From contig NC_072801.1 in the NCBI RefSeq assembly GCF_028583425.1, positions 63,875,766 through 63,939,765 of the forward strand: a DNA stretch of 64,000 nt, given 5' to 3'. Position 1 is the first letter of the stretch. Each line of letters opens with the position of its first letter. This document shows, piece after piece, positions 20,901-33,308 of this stretch. Made by a program: the position numbers and the translations under genes. The stretch comes from Eublepharis macularius. Lineage: Eukaryota > Chordata > Lepidosauria > Squamata > Eublepharidae. Under the pieces are notes generated by a model, which was given only the letters and a program-made list of their open reading frames with translations, made no database searches and had not been told where the DNA came from.

Positions 20901-23003
20901 ATGGGGCGGGGGTCTCTCCTCGAAAAGTGTTTCTCTCCCTCGGCCTCTTGCATCCAGCTGTTAATTCGCTTCGTGTTCCGGCTTGCTGCCGGCTTTGCTC
21001 TGCCCTCATTCATTCTTCTTTTGATCATTTCTTCCAGACCCCAGTTTGAGTTTTGTAGCCGCCACACACACACACACACACACACACACCCGGCCTTATT
21101 ACTCGACAATAAAACCTGTGCGATTGCAAGGGGCTTGACTTCCAAATTTGGGTTGCCAGTTCGAGGTTGGGAAATGTCTGGAGATTTGGGGAGTGGAGAC
21201 TGGAGAGGGCAGGATTGAAGAAGGGGAGGGACGTCAGCTGGGTATAATGTCATAGAGTCCACTCTCCAAAGCAGCTGTTTTCTCCAGGTGAACTGATCCC
21301 TGGGAGATCTCCAGGTCCCAGCTAGAGGTTGGCAACCCCACTTCCAAGTGTCTTATGAAGCACTTCCCCCTGCATTCCTCCATTCTCCTGATGATGACAT
21401 AGCTAATGTTTATTTTTAAAGGCTTTACAATGTCAGCTGCTGATAGTGGCATGCAAAAGACCACATGTGAACACCCTCTTTCTCTCTCTCTCTCTCCCCT
21501 GCCCTCATCCTGGCCCCATCAGCTACGATGTGTCCCAGAGGCCTTTCCTGGAGCAGAGACCTGGAAAAGTGTATGGATTGCGCTGTGTGTCAAACCCAGA
21601 ACAAGAATGACTTCTGCTCCACGTGTGAGTAGCTGGTGTCAGACCATCGTACCCACCATGCACTGGCTCAGGCACCTTTGTTAAGGAGCATGCCACTTTG
21701 GCCTCCTAACAGTGCATAATTTGGGGCTGCCAATAGACCTGGAGAACCCCTGTCCCTTTAATGGAGGCGTAATGAGATATTATTTACCTTTCTGCTCTGA
21801 AAAGCTCCAATTGCCCACTTTCATACATTAAGCTTCTCTTATATGGGCAGTTGACAAAGTCCTGTTTGTTGCTAACTCTGTTTGAGGTAGGGGAAATAAT
21901 GGCAAACTTTGGTTTAGGGGGAACCAGTAACATGATTGAGGATGCAGGCAGTTGCAGGGCTGATGCTGCATTTCTTCTTGCAAAGTTGTCTGTGTGTGTG
22001 TGTCAGTGTCATTCTGATTAAAAGGCCAGATCTCAGGGAGGCTGGTGCTCTTGGGCTGCAGAATCATTTGCATTCCCAAACATATATAGAAAAAAAACTG
22101 CATCTTTATCATTGACTCCAGCAATTTTCAGAACCTGAATTTTGAGGTTTTCCCATAGGAACATGCGCACACAATAAGTTTTGAGTTCAAAATTGGTAGA
22201 GATTGGCTGGGCAGGCAGAGGAGGAAAATTGGATGAGAAAAAGATCCGTTATCTAGGATGTTCGGTCAGCTTTAATGCATTTCGTTCCCTCTCTTGCAGG
22301 TGGGGATCCTCAACCTCCAGATACACTCAATTACTGGATTCTCGTGGGAGCATCGCTGGGGGCAGTAGTTCTGATTTGTATCATTGGTGGGATAATAGCC
22401 TATGCTCGTTGCCGGCGGCGAGAGAAATTTACAAGTAAGTGCTTCTTTTTCATTCATTAATCCTAGCCCAGGTCTCTGTTGCAGCGAACATCGCAATAGC
22501 TGAGCTCTGATCCCCACACACACACACCTTCTTGCCCTGCTTTCACTTATTTTTGTTTTAATTATATTAATGATGGGGCAGGTGGTTGCTTTTAATAGTT
22601 TTAAAAAATGGTTTTCTTCTGTATGTTTTAGTTTGTTAGTGGCCTTGGTGGCCCTTGTGAGGGGAGAAAGGCGGGGTATAAATTTTGTGTGCGTGTGAAG
22701 TGCCATCAAGTCACAGCCAACTTGTGGCAACCCCTGCTGGGGTTCTCAAGGCAAGAGGTGGTTTGCCATTGCCTGCCCCTGCATAGTGATCTTGGTCTTC
22801 CTTGATGGTCTCCCATCCAACTACTAACCAGCACCAACCCTATTTAGCTTCGGAGATCTAACAAGATCAGGATAGCCTGGGCCATCCAGGTCAAGGCATA
22901 AATTTTGTAAAATAAATAAAAAACTGTATTCTCTACTGATTTTTTTTCAGCTCCAATTGAAGAGACTGGAGGCCATTCACCTCAGGAATCACTGATTCAT
23001 TGA
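19162..23003 (+). CDS. TNFRSF12A: TNFRSF12A (Fn14), TWEAK receptor
   Basis: Type I membrane receptor for the cytokine TWEAK, signalling through TRAFs. Exons: 19162-19234, 21523-21624, 22300-22434, 22951-23003, all with GT-AG sites and phase 1 junctions. The 120-residue product (human 129) has a signal peptide (1-20), one cysteine-rich domain with C28, C41, C44, C47, C56, C59 in exactly the human spacing (x12, x2, x2, x8, x2), a transmembrane helix near 71-94, a basic RCRRREKF stop-transfer and the TRAF-binding TPIEETGG at 104-111. The start was chosen because it opens the signal peptide and fits human exon 1. A polyadenylation signal lies at 23197-23202; a second AATAAA-rich site near 24220 could serve a longer 3' UTR. 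A donor-like gtaaga starts 3 bases after the stop. Confidence 0.95.
20086..20294 (+). mobile_element. hAT-type MITE family A in TNFRSF12A intron 1
   Basis: The copy runs from ttaccagctccggg to ggttggcagccg with the family marks aaattcctggagatc and gactcacgtgtaattt. It is diverged and sits within the GC-rich island. Confidence 0.6.
21063..21089. repeat. (AC)n microsatellite
   Basis: About 13 uninterrupted CA units in TNFRSF12A intron 1. Confidence 0.95.
21147..21340 (+). mobile_element. hAT-type MITE family A in TNFRSF12A intron 1
   Basis: The copy runs from tttgggttgccag to ggttggcaacccca and is flanked by cttccaaa (21139-21146) and cttccaag (21341-21348), a target duplication with one mismatch. 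Confidence 0.7.
22555..22925 (+). repeat. LINE 3' tail with a 5S SINE inserted
   Basis: The LINE-like tail (ggtggcccttgtgagggg, aggcggggtataaa) is split by a reversed 5S-derived SINE at 22689-22897. The 11-mer ataaattttgt is duplicated at 22678-22688 and 22898-22908, a clean target duplication. Both lie in TNFRSF12A intron 3. A similar LINE tail without the SINE is at 29850-29990. Confidence 0.7.
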
Positions 23004-23196
23004 AGGTAAGAACAAGTGCTTTACACCTTCCTATCTGCCAATAGACAGAGCAGCTATACAGCAATACAGACTTGGCTTCTTTCACGTTACTAAAAAGGCC
23101 ACATTTTTCACTCTCCAGAGCGACAAGGAAAAGCCTTGTAACCTGCCTATATTCTCATTCCATTCCAGCACACGCACATCCCATTTGAAGAAACCA

Positions 23197-23202
23197 AATA
23201 AA
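23197..23202 (+). terminator. Polyadenylation signal AATAAA, TNFRSF12A
   Basis: Canonical hexamer 194 bp after the stop codon, on the gene's strand. Confidence 0.6.
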
Positions 23203-23209
23203 TGTGTTT

Positions 23210-26200
23210 GCATGACTATTTACTTTCTTGCTGGTTATAGAAAATGATTGGGTTTTTTTTCCCCTTGCCAGCCACTTTGTGGTTAAAGACAGATTCTCAC
23301 TTGCCAGGCCCTCCATGCCAGACTTAATTGGTACTTCTTAGCCCTCGACTGTCTCTGCTACACCTTCACTGACAAACTCTTTCCTTCTCCCCTACAGATC
23401 TTTGGGTCGGTGTTTCAGCTGACAAAGAAAGAGAGAGAGATGAATTCAACCTTGGATTACCTCTAACTTTTCCTTAAAAACACCAGAAAGATGTTTTTTT
23501 CCTCTGCCCCGGGATTCTGGGGCATTCCACATTTGCACACACAATGTTTTCGGGGTGGGGTGGGGTATGGAGTCCTCTTTCCTGAGATACATTTCAGGGA
23601 GAAGTTGTGGTGATCCCTTTTGTAAAGGTACATCAACCTCCCCGTAAAATTTTGAAGTGTTAGGGGGGAAGGAGTGAAAGGGCTCTTTTCTAAATCCCCA
23701 GGATCTAATGCCCCATATTGGGGAGACATTTTCACACTGGGGCATAGCTGCGGGGAACCAGTTGCAGCTGCCGAATCCCTCCCAGCTTGGAGGCCCTTTG
23801 GCAAGGATGCTCACCGCATCTACTGTTTGCTTCACTCTGGGGAGCCACTTTGGGTTAAACACAAATGTGATGAGTAGATTTATCTGTATATAAAGAATAT
23901 ATTGGGTGCTGAGTCTCTCTGGGAGAGGAGCAGGGTCTTTGTTTCTACCTAGCTTCCCTTGTGCTTTTCTCCGCCAGTGGCTGGGCCACTATGTGAATCG
24001 GCCAAGTAGCCGCAGCTTAAGCCAACACTCACGGTCATTCTTCTCTCCTTTTGCCCTCCTCCCCTAACCTTTGGTGCTCCCACAGAGAGGTTGATATTTA
24101 TGTCTTCTACTCTAACATAACTTTAATTTTCTGGTTGTGAATTGAAAAAGCCAGCAGGAAAAAGAAAAGAAAAACCCTTGCATGTCACTTCATGAAACAG
24201 AGTTTGTGGATTTTAAAAAATAAAATAAAAACTTCATAAGATAACACGAGGCACCTTATTTTGGGATGAAAAGTATGGCGGTGGCTGGGACTAGCCCTGA
24301 GACCCGGTTGTAAGTCCTGGTAGAAACAAAAGTAGCATTCAGAGGGCTTAGAGCACCTTACATAAATCGTCACTGTAGTCCATACAGCTGTTGCAGATTG
24401 CACAGTAGTTACATGGATTTCGAAGATACTGTAATCAATTGCAAATATGGGCCAAGATCCCAAGCAAGGCCTCCTAACTAAGGGGCAGAGTTTGAACAGG
24501 GGATTTCCCAGCTGGCAGTCGTGGACATTATAGTACATCAGCTCTCACTGAAATCTTCCTAGTAAGAATATTTATCTTGTAACCCTTTCTCTTTCACTTT
24601 AACATACCTGTAACACATTTACCTGCTCTTCCTCTAAACGATGGCCCAAGAAAGTCCTCTCTCTATGTTACGCCAGGCCTGCTTTACTGTCGAGAAAAAG
24701 ATTGCATCCTGTGCTTGTGGCCGTTCTTTGGTTCGCCTCTCTTTTTTCCTATTAAAAAATGTTAAAGTCTTCCCCCCCGCCCCCCGCTTCAACTCTGTAT
24801 TAAGTGTTCAAACCCTACCATGAGAAGTACCCACTGAAAGCCACCTCTGGCCTGGAAACCTTTCCTTCAGCTCCTGAAATGTGGCACCTTGGTTCTGGCC
24901 ATGCTTGTGTAGAGGAAAGGAAAATGCCCTCTGCCCATGTCCAGGAACTCCTTAATTGTTCCACTGCTGAGTCTTGGCATTCAGAACATGTTCTCCAGGC
25001 TAAGCTCTGCTGAAGCCCTTGCTGGCCCTAAATATGTGAAAAAGGAAATTCTCATTGAATGGAAACCAGGAGGACTTAATTTCCATGTAAGCCTAGGTGT
25101 GAAGGGACTTCCCAGAACTTGCAGCTGTGTATGTGGTTTCCTCTTTTCTTTGTGCCTGGAAGGTAGCTGAAGGTACCTTGATGTACTTTCATCTCTGAAG
25201 CTAAGCAGGTCTGAGCCCGTCCAGTTCTTCAGAGAGACAGCCTGGAAATCCTGTGTAGGCTCCCTGATGCAATGCCAGGGCAACTTGAACAAAAGATAAT
25301 CACGTCACTGGTTTCTTGTCTAATTCTCCCTCAGCAGCTCCTGATGAAATACATTTGGTTAGCCTTTAAGGTGCTCCTGGGCTCCTGTTTAATTTTGCTA
25401 AAACTGATTAATACAGCTACCTCTTGATGCCAGCAGATAAAGTATGTAAACTGTACCAGGAAGATAACACGTCATGGCTAGGATTAGTCGACTGATTAGA
25501 TTAAAACCCCTTTGTGTCCGATTACTGGAGGCAGAACTTTTAAAAACAATTATTAACATTTTAAATGCATTTATCACAGTCATATCCTGTCTCCTTAATA
25601 TACCTGGTAGCAGCTAACAAGAATAAAAGAATATCAATTATAAACAGCAAGTCAATAAAACAATTCTTCAGAACTTAACTCCCATGCTGTAAAATGATCT
25701 AAGTATTAAAACTAGCAGTCCATGAAAACCAGAGGCATAATATAGCCTTGCACAGAAAAGCAGGCCGTAAGGACGTCGAGAGGCAGGGGGGAGGGCAGTG
25801 AGTAGAATTTTATGTGTATTAAACCCACAAACTTACAAAATGACTGGTGCCATTTCAGGGGAGACATGTCCAATATGTTTTTTGGTCAGGTGGCTGCGCC
25901 CCTTATGACCTATTCAGTATGTGACACTGGTACTAATTCCCTACATGGGAAGTGATGGTAGTGCAGGCCTCTATTTCCTTAGGTTTGTAGATGATGTGTG
26001 TTTCTCCTTTTCTTCAAGGAGCTTGAAGCCACGTGTGTAAGGGCTGTGGCATGACCAGTGCTGTGTGGATCTTCTGTATTTTGTGGTATCTGCATTTAGG
26101 GTAAAGGGAAATCTCAATATCTTTGAGTTCCTTGACACAAATTGCCTCTTGTTTATTTTTATCCTGCTTTCTTTCCCCCCCTTTCAGTTGTTCTTCCTTA

Positions 26201-27155
26201 TTCTGCAGTCACGTTTAGCTTGTGGTGGGGGGTAGGGGACATGTGGCCTAAGAAATAAAGTCTTATTTGAAGAGTGAAAACGATCTACATATTCAAGTCT
26301 GCCTCCTGTTCACTTCTGTTTCTGAGACACCCCCCCTCCACATTTTATTTTGAAGCCCATCCATTCTCTCTTTCCTGAAGCCTTCTGCTCCTTTTGTTGG
26401 GATCTTTGACTCCCTCATAATTTCCTTCTCCCTCGCTCTATGACTCACTCTCCCTTTCTTGTGCCTGCCCTTATGGCCTCTGCTGGCTGCACATTCCTGT
26501 CCCCTTAGTTCATACCAGCCTGTGTCTGACACCACCCGGTGAGTCATCTGAAGGTGGCGGCAGCAGGAGAGAGAAATCAGAGGTACCTTTGGGCAAGACG
26601 CTGCTGTGGGGGGAATGTGCAGCCACTGAGGCCACCTCTGACTCCAGAGATCAGCCCACACTACACTTATGCCCCCCTCAATCCTCTTGGCAGAAGGAGC
26701 TGCTGAGGAAAGTTTTCTCTCCCAACATTGTTGTCTCTAGAACTGCTGTTTGTGATCTGGTATAGGTGAGGTGATTTTTAAAAAAAAAATCCTCAGAGGG
26801 CTTAATATGCCTGACTTCTTTATGCACAGTGCTGGAATATTTGTAGTAGTAATCAAAAGGCCCTTAGAGGTGTAAGTCAATATAGGCTATAAACTGCTGC
26901 TGGCAAACCTGGGATTTGAAGCCAGTGAGGGGGTGCCAAATATTTAACTCAATGGCTCTTTAGAACAGCAGTTGTGGCTTTTCTGACATGGAAGAGAATT
27001 ATAGGAAAAAAATGGTCTGATGCATTTTTGTGACATGCCTGTCAAAGAAGCAGAGCCCAGAAGAAAAAGGTGGCCATCTCAAGCCTGGTTCCAAGGCCAC
27101 CCTGTGCCTCAGTAGCTGCCCTGTGCCCCACCAATTCTTCAGGCCAAGCTAGACA
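23210..27155. other. Non-coding; possible extended TNFRSF12A 3' UTR, then unrecognised
   Basis: 23.4-24.2 kb is free of recognised repeats and ends in clustered AATAAA motifs near 24219-24230, so it may be transcribed. A 5S-SINE fragment lies at about 25175-25300. Nothing else was recognised. Confidence 0.35.
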
Positions 27156-27608
27156 GGCAGGTTTTGAAAGAGCTGGTTCTGGGTTCCCCAGACCCAACTC
27201 GAGTTCCTGACAGCCACATAGTGCCTTTGGGGAATGGCTGTTAAAAAATAAAGGAAAGCCCAAACAGCCTTAGAATGCCTCGGGGGGGGGGGCAGGGGCT
27301 CCCCCTCAAGCTGTTTCCCAATGTCAAAATAGCAGGGGAAGGAGTCCCCCCTCCCTGTTTTTTCTGCTCTACATGGAGTATTCTGTGCAGGTAGAGCAGT
27401 AAAAATCAGGGGGGGGGGACTCCTTCTATGTTATTGTAACATTGAGAAACAGCTTGAGGGGGTAGGAAGGACCCCCTCTTTCCTCTCTCGAGGCAATCTG
27501 AGGCTGTTTGGGCTCTCCTTAATTTTTACAGCTATTTACTTTTTAACTGCCATATGGCTGCAGAAACTCAAGTTGGGGAACCCAGACCCAACGGTTTAAA
27601 AACCTGCA
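27156..27608. mobile_element. Palindromic DNA element, family B
   Basis: The ends GGCAGGTTTTGAAAG and GGTTTAAAAACCTGC are inverted. The arms mirror each other around about 27390 (ccccctcaagctgtttc against aacagcttgaggggg). It is related to the copy at 4398-4798. Confidence 0.55.
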
Positions 27609-30600
27609 CGCCTAAAGAAACCCTTAGCTGGGAGCTTTGGTTGTGTCAGCTTCTGGGTTTAACACACAGCTCTTTCATCAAGCAGGATGAAAAATGTAGC
27701 CAAGTTCTCCACTCTAGCCATGTGGTTGGCACAAGATTACCTCCTCTTTCATCATCACATTAATGGTAACCCAAGCATCCGCACAAAATGTGACACACTT
27801 TTGCAATCAGCCACAGAGTTTAGGCTGCACAACGAAAACGAGTTTAACTACTGCAGCTTTCCTCAAGGTATCCTGGGAATTGTAGTTTTGTTCGTGGATT
27901 CGTTGGCAGAAGCTGTGACAGATAAGCTTAGGTTTTCAGATATGTCCCAGGAACATAGTTCAATCATCCTGTGACTGAGAATAGCTTAACAACTTCCTTC
28001 TGTAGGTCAAGACAAAAAGGTAGAGTTGAGCACAGTAGGATCTATCCCACTCTCAAATAGGGATAGATTTTTCCCAAGATCCCTCTCACTCCCCATAATC
28101 TTACACACAATCTTATACTCAGAGTCTGGCCTTTTACAACAGTTAAACAAACTTGACATCAGTAGCAAATGTTGCTTAAAGACCATTGGCATGACAGCTT
28201 TACTAAAATTGATTAGGTCATCTACACATGGTTTTGGAGGGGATAGTTTTGTTTGCAAAAACTTTTCTGTCTGGTCACCTGGAAATACTTTTGGTTTACT
28301 ACAGGTGAGCAGATAACTTTTGAGCCTTTGCATAGAGGCAATTACTACTGCTTAACATTCCCAATTCTGCTCAAAGTTTCCAATTCTCATACAGTGGGCC
28401 ACACAGACAGAGTGAATTTGGCTGCAAGGAATAAATATGGCAATCTTTAAAATCCAATTTTGGAGAGGGAACAGGGTTGGGGGGAGCCAGCAAAACAGAA
28501 GAAGATTAAAGAGACGGAAACCAGAAGATGAGAAAGCCCAGACGGATCAGCTCATGGGGAAGGAATGTGTGGGACCGAGCAATGGATGGTGGAAGCTACC
28601 CAGCCGGAACCAGAGAATGAATCACAGATTGAAGCGGAGAGTCGAGAGTCAAGAATCAGATACAGAGAGGGAACCCCGCCTCTGGGCCTGTCTCCCTTTC
28701 CAGAGCCCACCTAACTTCCTTCCTCTCCCCTGACAGTGACACCCCGGAATCGGCTGCCAACTGAAGCTCACTCTATTCTTCAGGGACATAATTTAGAAGA
28801 CCTGGCCTGTCAGCTCCCGGCCTGCCCTCCCCCACGCCACTTGCTAGTCAAAAGAATTAATTTCAGACATTCCAGGGGCTTTGAGCCAAAAAAAAAGTCT
28901 GAAAGGGACCAAGGATTGTTTGAATGGTGATTGAGTCAGACAGGAAGAAAGGGAGGGTGGAGGACAAACCAGTTCTGGAGTGGAAGATGGGGGAAGGCTG
29001 CCAAATTTTCTCTTGTGCCCTTACCACTTCTGCATGGCAGGTGGACATTCAACCAGTGAAGCTTTCCCCCAGTGCTGCAAAAGGAGGCAAAAATACCTGG
29101 TTTGTCAAGAGGGCGCTTATCACCTGTGTGGGCCACTCTCAGCCTCTCCCCAGCCATGCCGTGGCCCACCTGGTGGGGCTGTTGTAGCATGTGAAGCACT
29201 GTGCGCCGTTAGGGGAAGAGCTATGTCAAAAATAATTTTATTCTGATTTTTCTTCTTGGCAGCTCCAAAAGCCACTGGGGTTGCTACTTATTTTTTCCTG
29301 GCAGATCTCTTGTGGGAGGAGATGTTGAAGAGGCCAGCTTCAGTTTCTAACTCAGAAGCAACTGTTAGCAGAGTCCAACATCTTTCCCACACCTGTATGC
29401 GTTTTATAGAAAACGTCTCTAAGGGGGCTGTTTTGGTGGTGGTTGACTCAACATGTTAAACAAAATCTATTAAACAAAATCTTGCTGAGCAATAATAGTC
29501 ACATAGTAAACATGGCTACATGCATCTGATGAAGTGGGATCTAACCCAGAACTTTTGCTGGGATAAAATTTTTGTTAGCACCCCAAGAATTTGGTTTATT
29601 TTTTGCAACAAACCAACCCTGCTCTCTGTGTAACCAGTTATTTTTGTGGGTGCTGCCAACATTCAAAAGCAGGATTTCTTCATATCCCAGTCTTGCTACC
29701 ACCAAATTGTGATGAACTTGGGGGAAGGGTAATCACCACCCTATAGACCTGCAGGAATTTTCCTCCTCAGTTTTTTACCTACCCTGTTTTTACCACTGGG
29801 AAATTAACACACACGCAATTCAAAAAAAAAAAAAAAAGCTCTGGTTTTAACTGTTTTAATGATGTATGTTGGTGGATTTTAATGGTTTTATAATGTTAAT
29901 GTTGTTAAATGTTTTGTTAGCCATGTTGGTGGCCCTTATGAGGGGAGAAAGACAGGATATAAATTTTGTTAAATTAAAAAAAAAAGTGTCCAAGGTTAGA
30001 TCTGGGCCTGAGTATAACCTACTCAATCCTAGCTTAATCACTGAGGTAAAACTGACAGATATGGGATTGTTTCTGTGTAAAGTGAACAACGGTAAAGTTT
30101 ATTTTAAAAAACACACACAAACTGAGGTAAATATTAACAATGAATAGGGAGATGTGCATTGTTAGGTTGTACTCCATACATGCCTCAGGAAAATGCTCCC
30201 CCTGGCTGGTTTATATCATTTCGCCACAATCATCTTTCTGTATTTTGGACAGAACAATTTTGGAGGTGTTAAATGATACTATAAGAGATTGTTCCAAACC
30301 AATATTATGAATTGGTATGAGCTCTTTTAACTGCTGCCAGAATTTTGGTTGCAAGACACTGGTGCCAAGTTAATGCTTCGATGTTAAGAGAGAATGGCAG
30401 ATGAAAATGTAAAACTGAAGTCCTATGACATCTCGACTAACAACATTTATTTCATCATGAGCTTTCCTGAGGCCAAACTCACATCTTCAGGTGCTATGAT
30501 TTCCTCTGTAGGATACCACATTGGACTTCTGTTTTATTTTGCTACAACACTCTTAACACAGGTCAGCTAGCCTTCGGTAATTAGGTGAAGATACGCCCAA

Positions 30601-30869
30601 CACAGCGTCTAAAGAGAAAGAGGGGGGGAAAACACAGTAACCTTTCAGGTTAAGTGGCAACGGCTGCCAAACCTATTTACTATGACCCCTCTGTGCATTT
30701 GTAGTGGGCCTCTGTCCAGGGCAAAGAAAATGGCTTGTTCCCATCCTCTGTGGGAATCTTTTTCTAAACATTTTTTGGGACATCGTCATGATACAGGACA
30801 CATGCCTCTTTGTGGCTTAAGAGGGGGAAATATTCACCAAGTGTGCTTAGGGATCATAATGGGGGGGGG
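27609..30869. other. Non-coding; LINE tail at 29850-29990
   Basis: Apart from the LINE-like tail (ggtggcccttatgagggg) and a fragment of the ggtgctnntgga repeat near 30430-30560, no feature is recognised. Confidence 0.35.
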
Positions 30870-31096
30870 GGTTGGTTGCCAGGTCTATGTTGGGAAATTC
30901 CTGGAGATTTGGAGGGGAGGTGCAGCTTGAAGAGGGTGGGGTTTAGGGAGGGGAAGAACCTTAGCTGGGTATAGTACCATATAAACCACCTTCTAAGTCA
31001 GCCATTTTCTCCAGGGGAACTGATTTTTTGTCACCTGGAGATCAGTTGTAATTCCAGGAGATCTCCAGCCACCACCTGGAGACTGACATCCGTAAC
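30870..31096 (+). mobile_element. hAT-type MITE family A
   Basis: The copy contains gttgccaggtctatg, gggtatagtacc and ggagatcagttgtaatt and ends in a worn right tip (actgacatccgta). Confidence 0.6.
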
Positions 31097-33308
31097 CAGA
31101 GGTCCGTTAACAGAATAACATGTCTCTTTCTAACAGATGAACATACAGACATTTCACAAATGAAGCTTTAACTACTGAAATTCAGCCTGGTTATTATAGG
31201 CCTGCAGCTTGGAGGGAAAGAGCAGGAAACGCTTTATGAATTGGCAGCAGCAACGGCAGAGGCAGCACTGATTTGCCAAATAAATCATGAACAAGGCTAG
31301 GCTTAAATAGTTAATGCAAACAATGAAGAGACAGCGCCATCCTAGCAGCATTTAAAGTCCAATTTTGTGGTGTCTGCTGCCATCCTGTGGCAGTCTGGGC
31401 CTCTGCAGAATTTGCTAGAGTGGTATTTTTGTCTTGGTGACTCCTTTGCTTCTCCCTGTGAAACTGCATGTCATAATTTGCCCTTAACAATCCACATGGA
31501 AACCTTCTTGGAAAGACAATTATTGGGCTGTAAATCCCACCCATTTTTTTTTTATTTTTATTTTTGAATTTTTTGACAATATGCAATAGTAAAAAAAAAC
31601 AAATCCCACCCATTTAAGGAGAGGGGGTCGCTGTTTCCAAACTTCTTTTTTAACTGCTCCTGCACTGTTTGTAAATTCCTGATATTTGAGCACTTTTAAT
31701 ATTTTAAGGGAGGGAAGGCAGCATGGTATATAGCCCGATCTTGTCACATCTCAGAAGCTAAGCAAGGTCAGTACTTGGATGGGAGAAGGAAGTCTCTACA
31801 GGAGAAGGCGAGGGCAAAGCACCTCTACATCTCACTTGCCTTGAAAGCCCCTTGCTGGGGTCAGTTCTGACTTGCCAACACTTAACACATGCACAATACT
31901 TGAAACTTTTGTAGCTAAACTTTCTCCATTGCTTTATCTTGCAAGGGAGGACAGAATCCCTGCTACATTTCAGACTATCAGGTTGCAGTTAAAGGCACAG
32001 GAGGCAGGCTTAGGGAAAACTGGTGGAGACAGTCCATTAAGAGGGCCACCTGCACCCCCTCTTACAGCAATGCTGCTGATAAAAACTACCTGCATAGGTT
32101 TGGAGCTGTGATACCGGACTGACGTTTTACATGAATAGCTCTTTTGTGAATCCTAGACAGCAAAGACTTGCAGAAGATGCCCAATTTTTCAACTCCCCCT
32201 CCCCCAGTTTTTTTTTTTAAATAAAGAGACTGAAGCATTTACCTGTTTGGTTATGATTTCTGGAACTGAATGCTCTTCTTTGAATGTTGACTAGGAGCAT
32301 GAAATATTAGCTCACAATAGATGGACTGTTGCTTTGCCCCGTTGTCAATGACAGGTAAGATGATACCTTCCCTTCCAAAAATTACAGAATCTGTTGCTGG
32401 ACCAATTGGAGCCGCTTGCTCAAAGAGAAGGGCTATATTTCCTTTGGGAGTGACGGAGATTAAAAGCAGCCCTTTTGATAAGCTAAAACGCCTTCCCGTA
32501 CCTCTGAAGCAACAGGTGCCCTGGAGGAAGGCCCCTGTGTTGTGCTCTGACTGCCCGATGCACTCCCTAAGGAAGGTAAGTTACATTGTTGTGCCGCAGA
32601 AATCTAGCTTTGGTTCATCAAAGCTGAAAATCACAGGATTAAAAGTACAAATAATACAGCTCTAAAGATCTCTCAAGAGGTAAAACGGGAGAAAGAAGAC
32701 TTTACTGATTTTGAAGGGAAAGGGAATCAAAATTATTCTAAAAAAGAGAGAGAATGAGAGAATAAAATAACCTAGTTTTTGCTTATTGATAAGATGCTGA
32801 AAGTGTCTACATGGCTTTTTGTGATTCTTTAGCCTCTTCTGGTTATATTTGTAGAGCTCCTATGACTTCAGCTTTTATGCCTGTGTCCTAAATACCCCCT
32901 ACAACCTGACGTAGTCAAAATTCATTCTTTTGGTTTAAAAATCACAATTAATTTATACCCAACAGCTAAGAATTCGATTTTAAAATTACATCATAATTTG
33001 AACAATTAAAAATCACCTGACGGAATGTATTTGTGACCTTAAGTATTGTTTTTGAGAAGGGAAATAGCCCCTTTCTATCACCTGCCCCCTTATCTGGATT
33101 TGGCAAGAGCCTGCATGAATTTTGCACATTTCATTATAGCAAAGTAGGCATTCTTTCTCACTTTTCTTATCCTTGAGTGCCTTTGATTTAGTGATTGGCT
33201 GCCACTTCTGAACCAATGCAGAAATGATATTCCAGTTGTTTTGCCTCCTGGATAACAAAAAAAGACCCATCTTAACTGTTTTATCTCTAGAGCATTTCAC
33301 CTTCCAAG
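31097..33308. other. Non-coding upstream region of the ZG16-like gene
   Basis: A 5S-derived SINE fragment lies at about 31715-31880 (+). A splice acceptor (ttttatctctag) ends at 33290, 18 bp before the ZG16-like start codon, so a non-coding first exon probably lies somewhere in this stretch; it was not located. Confidence 0.4.
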
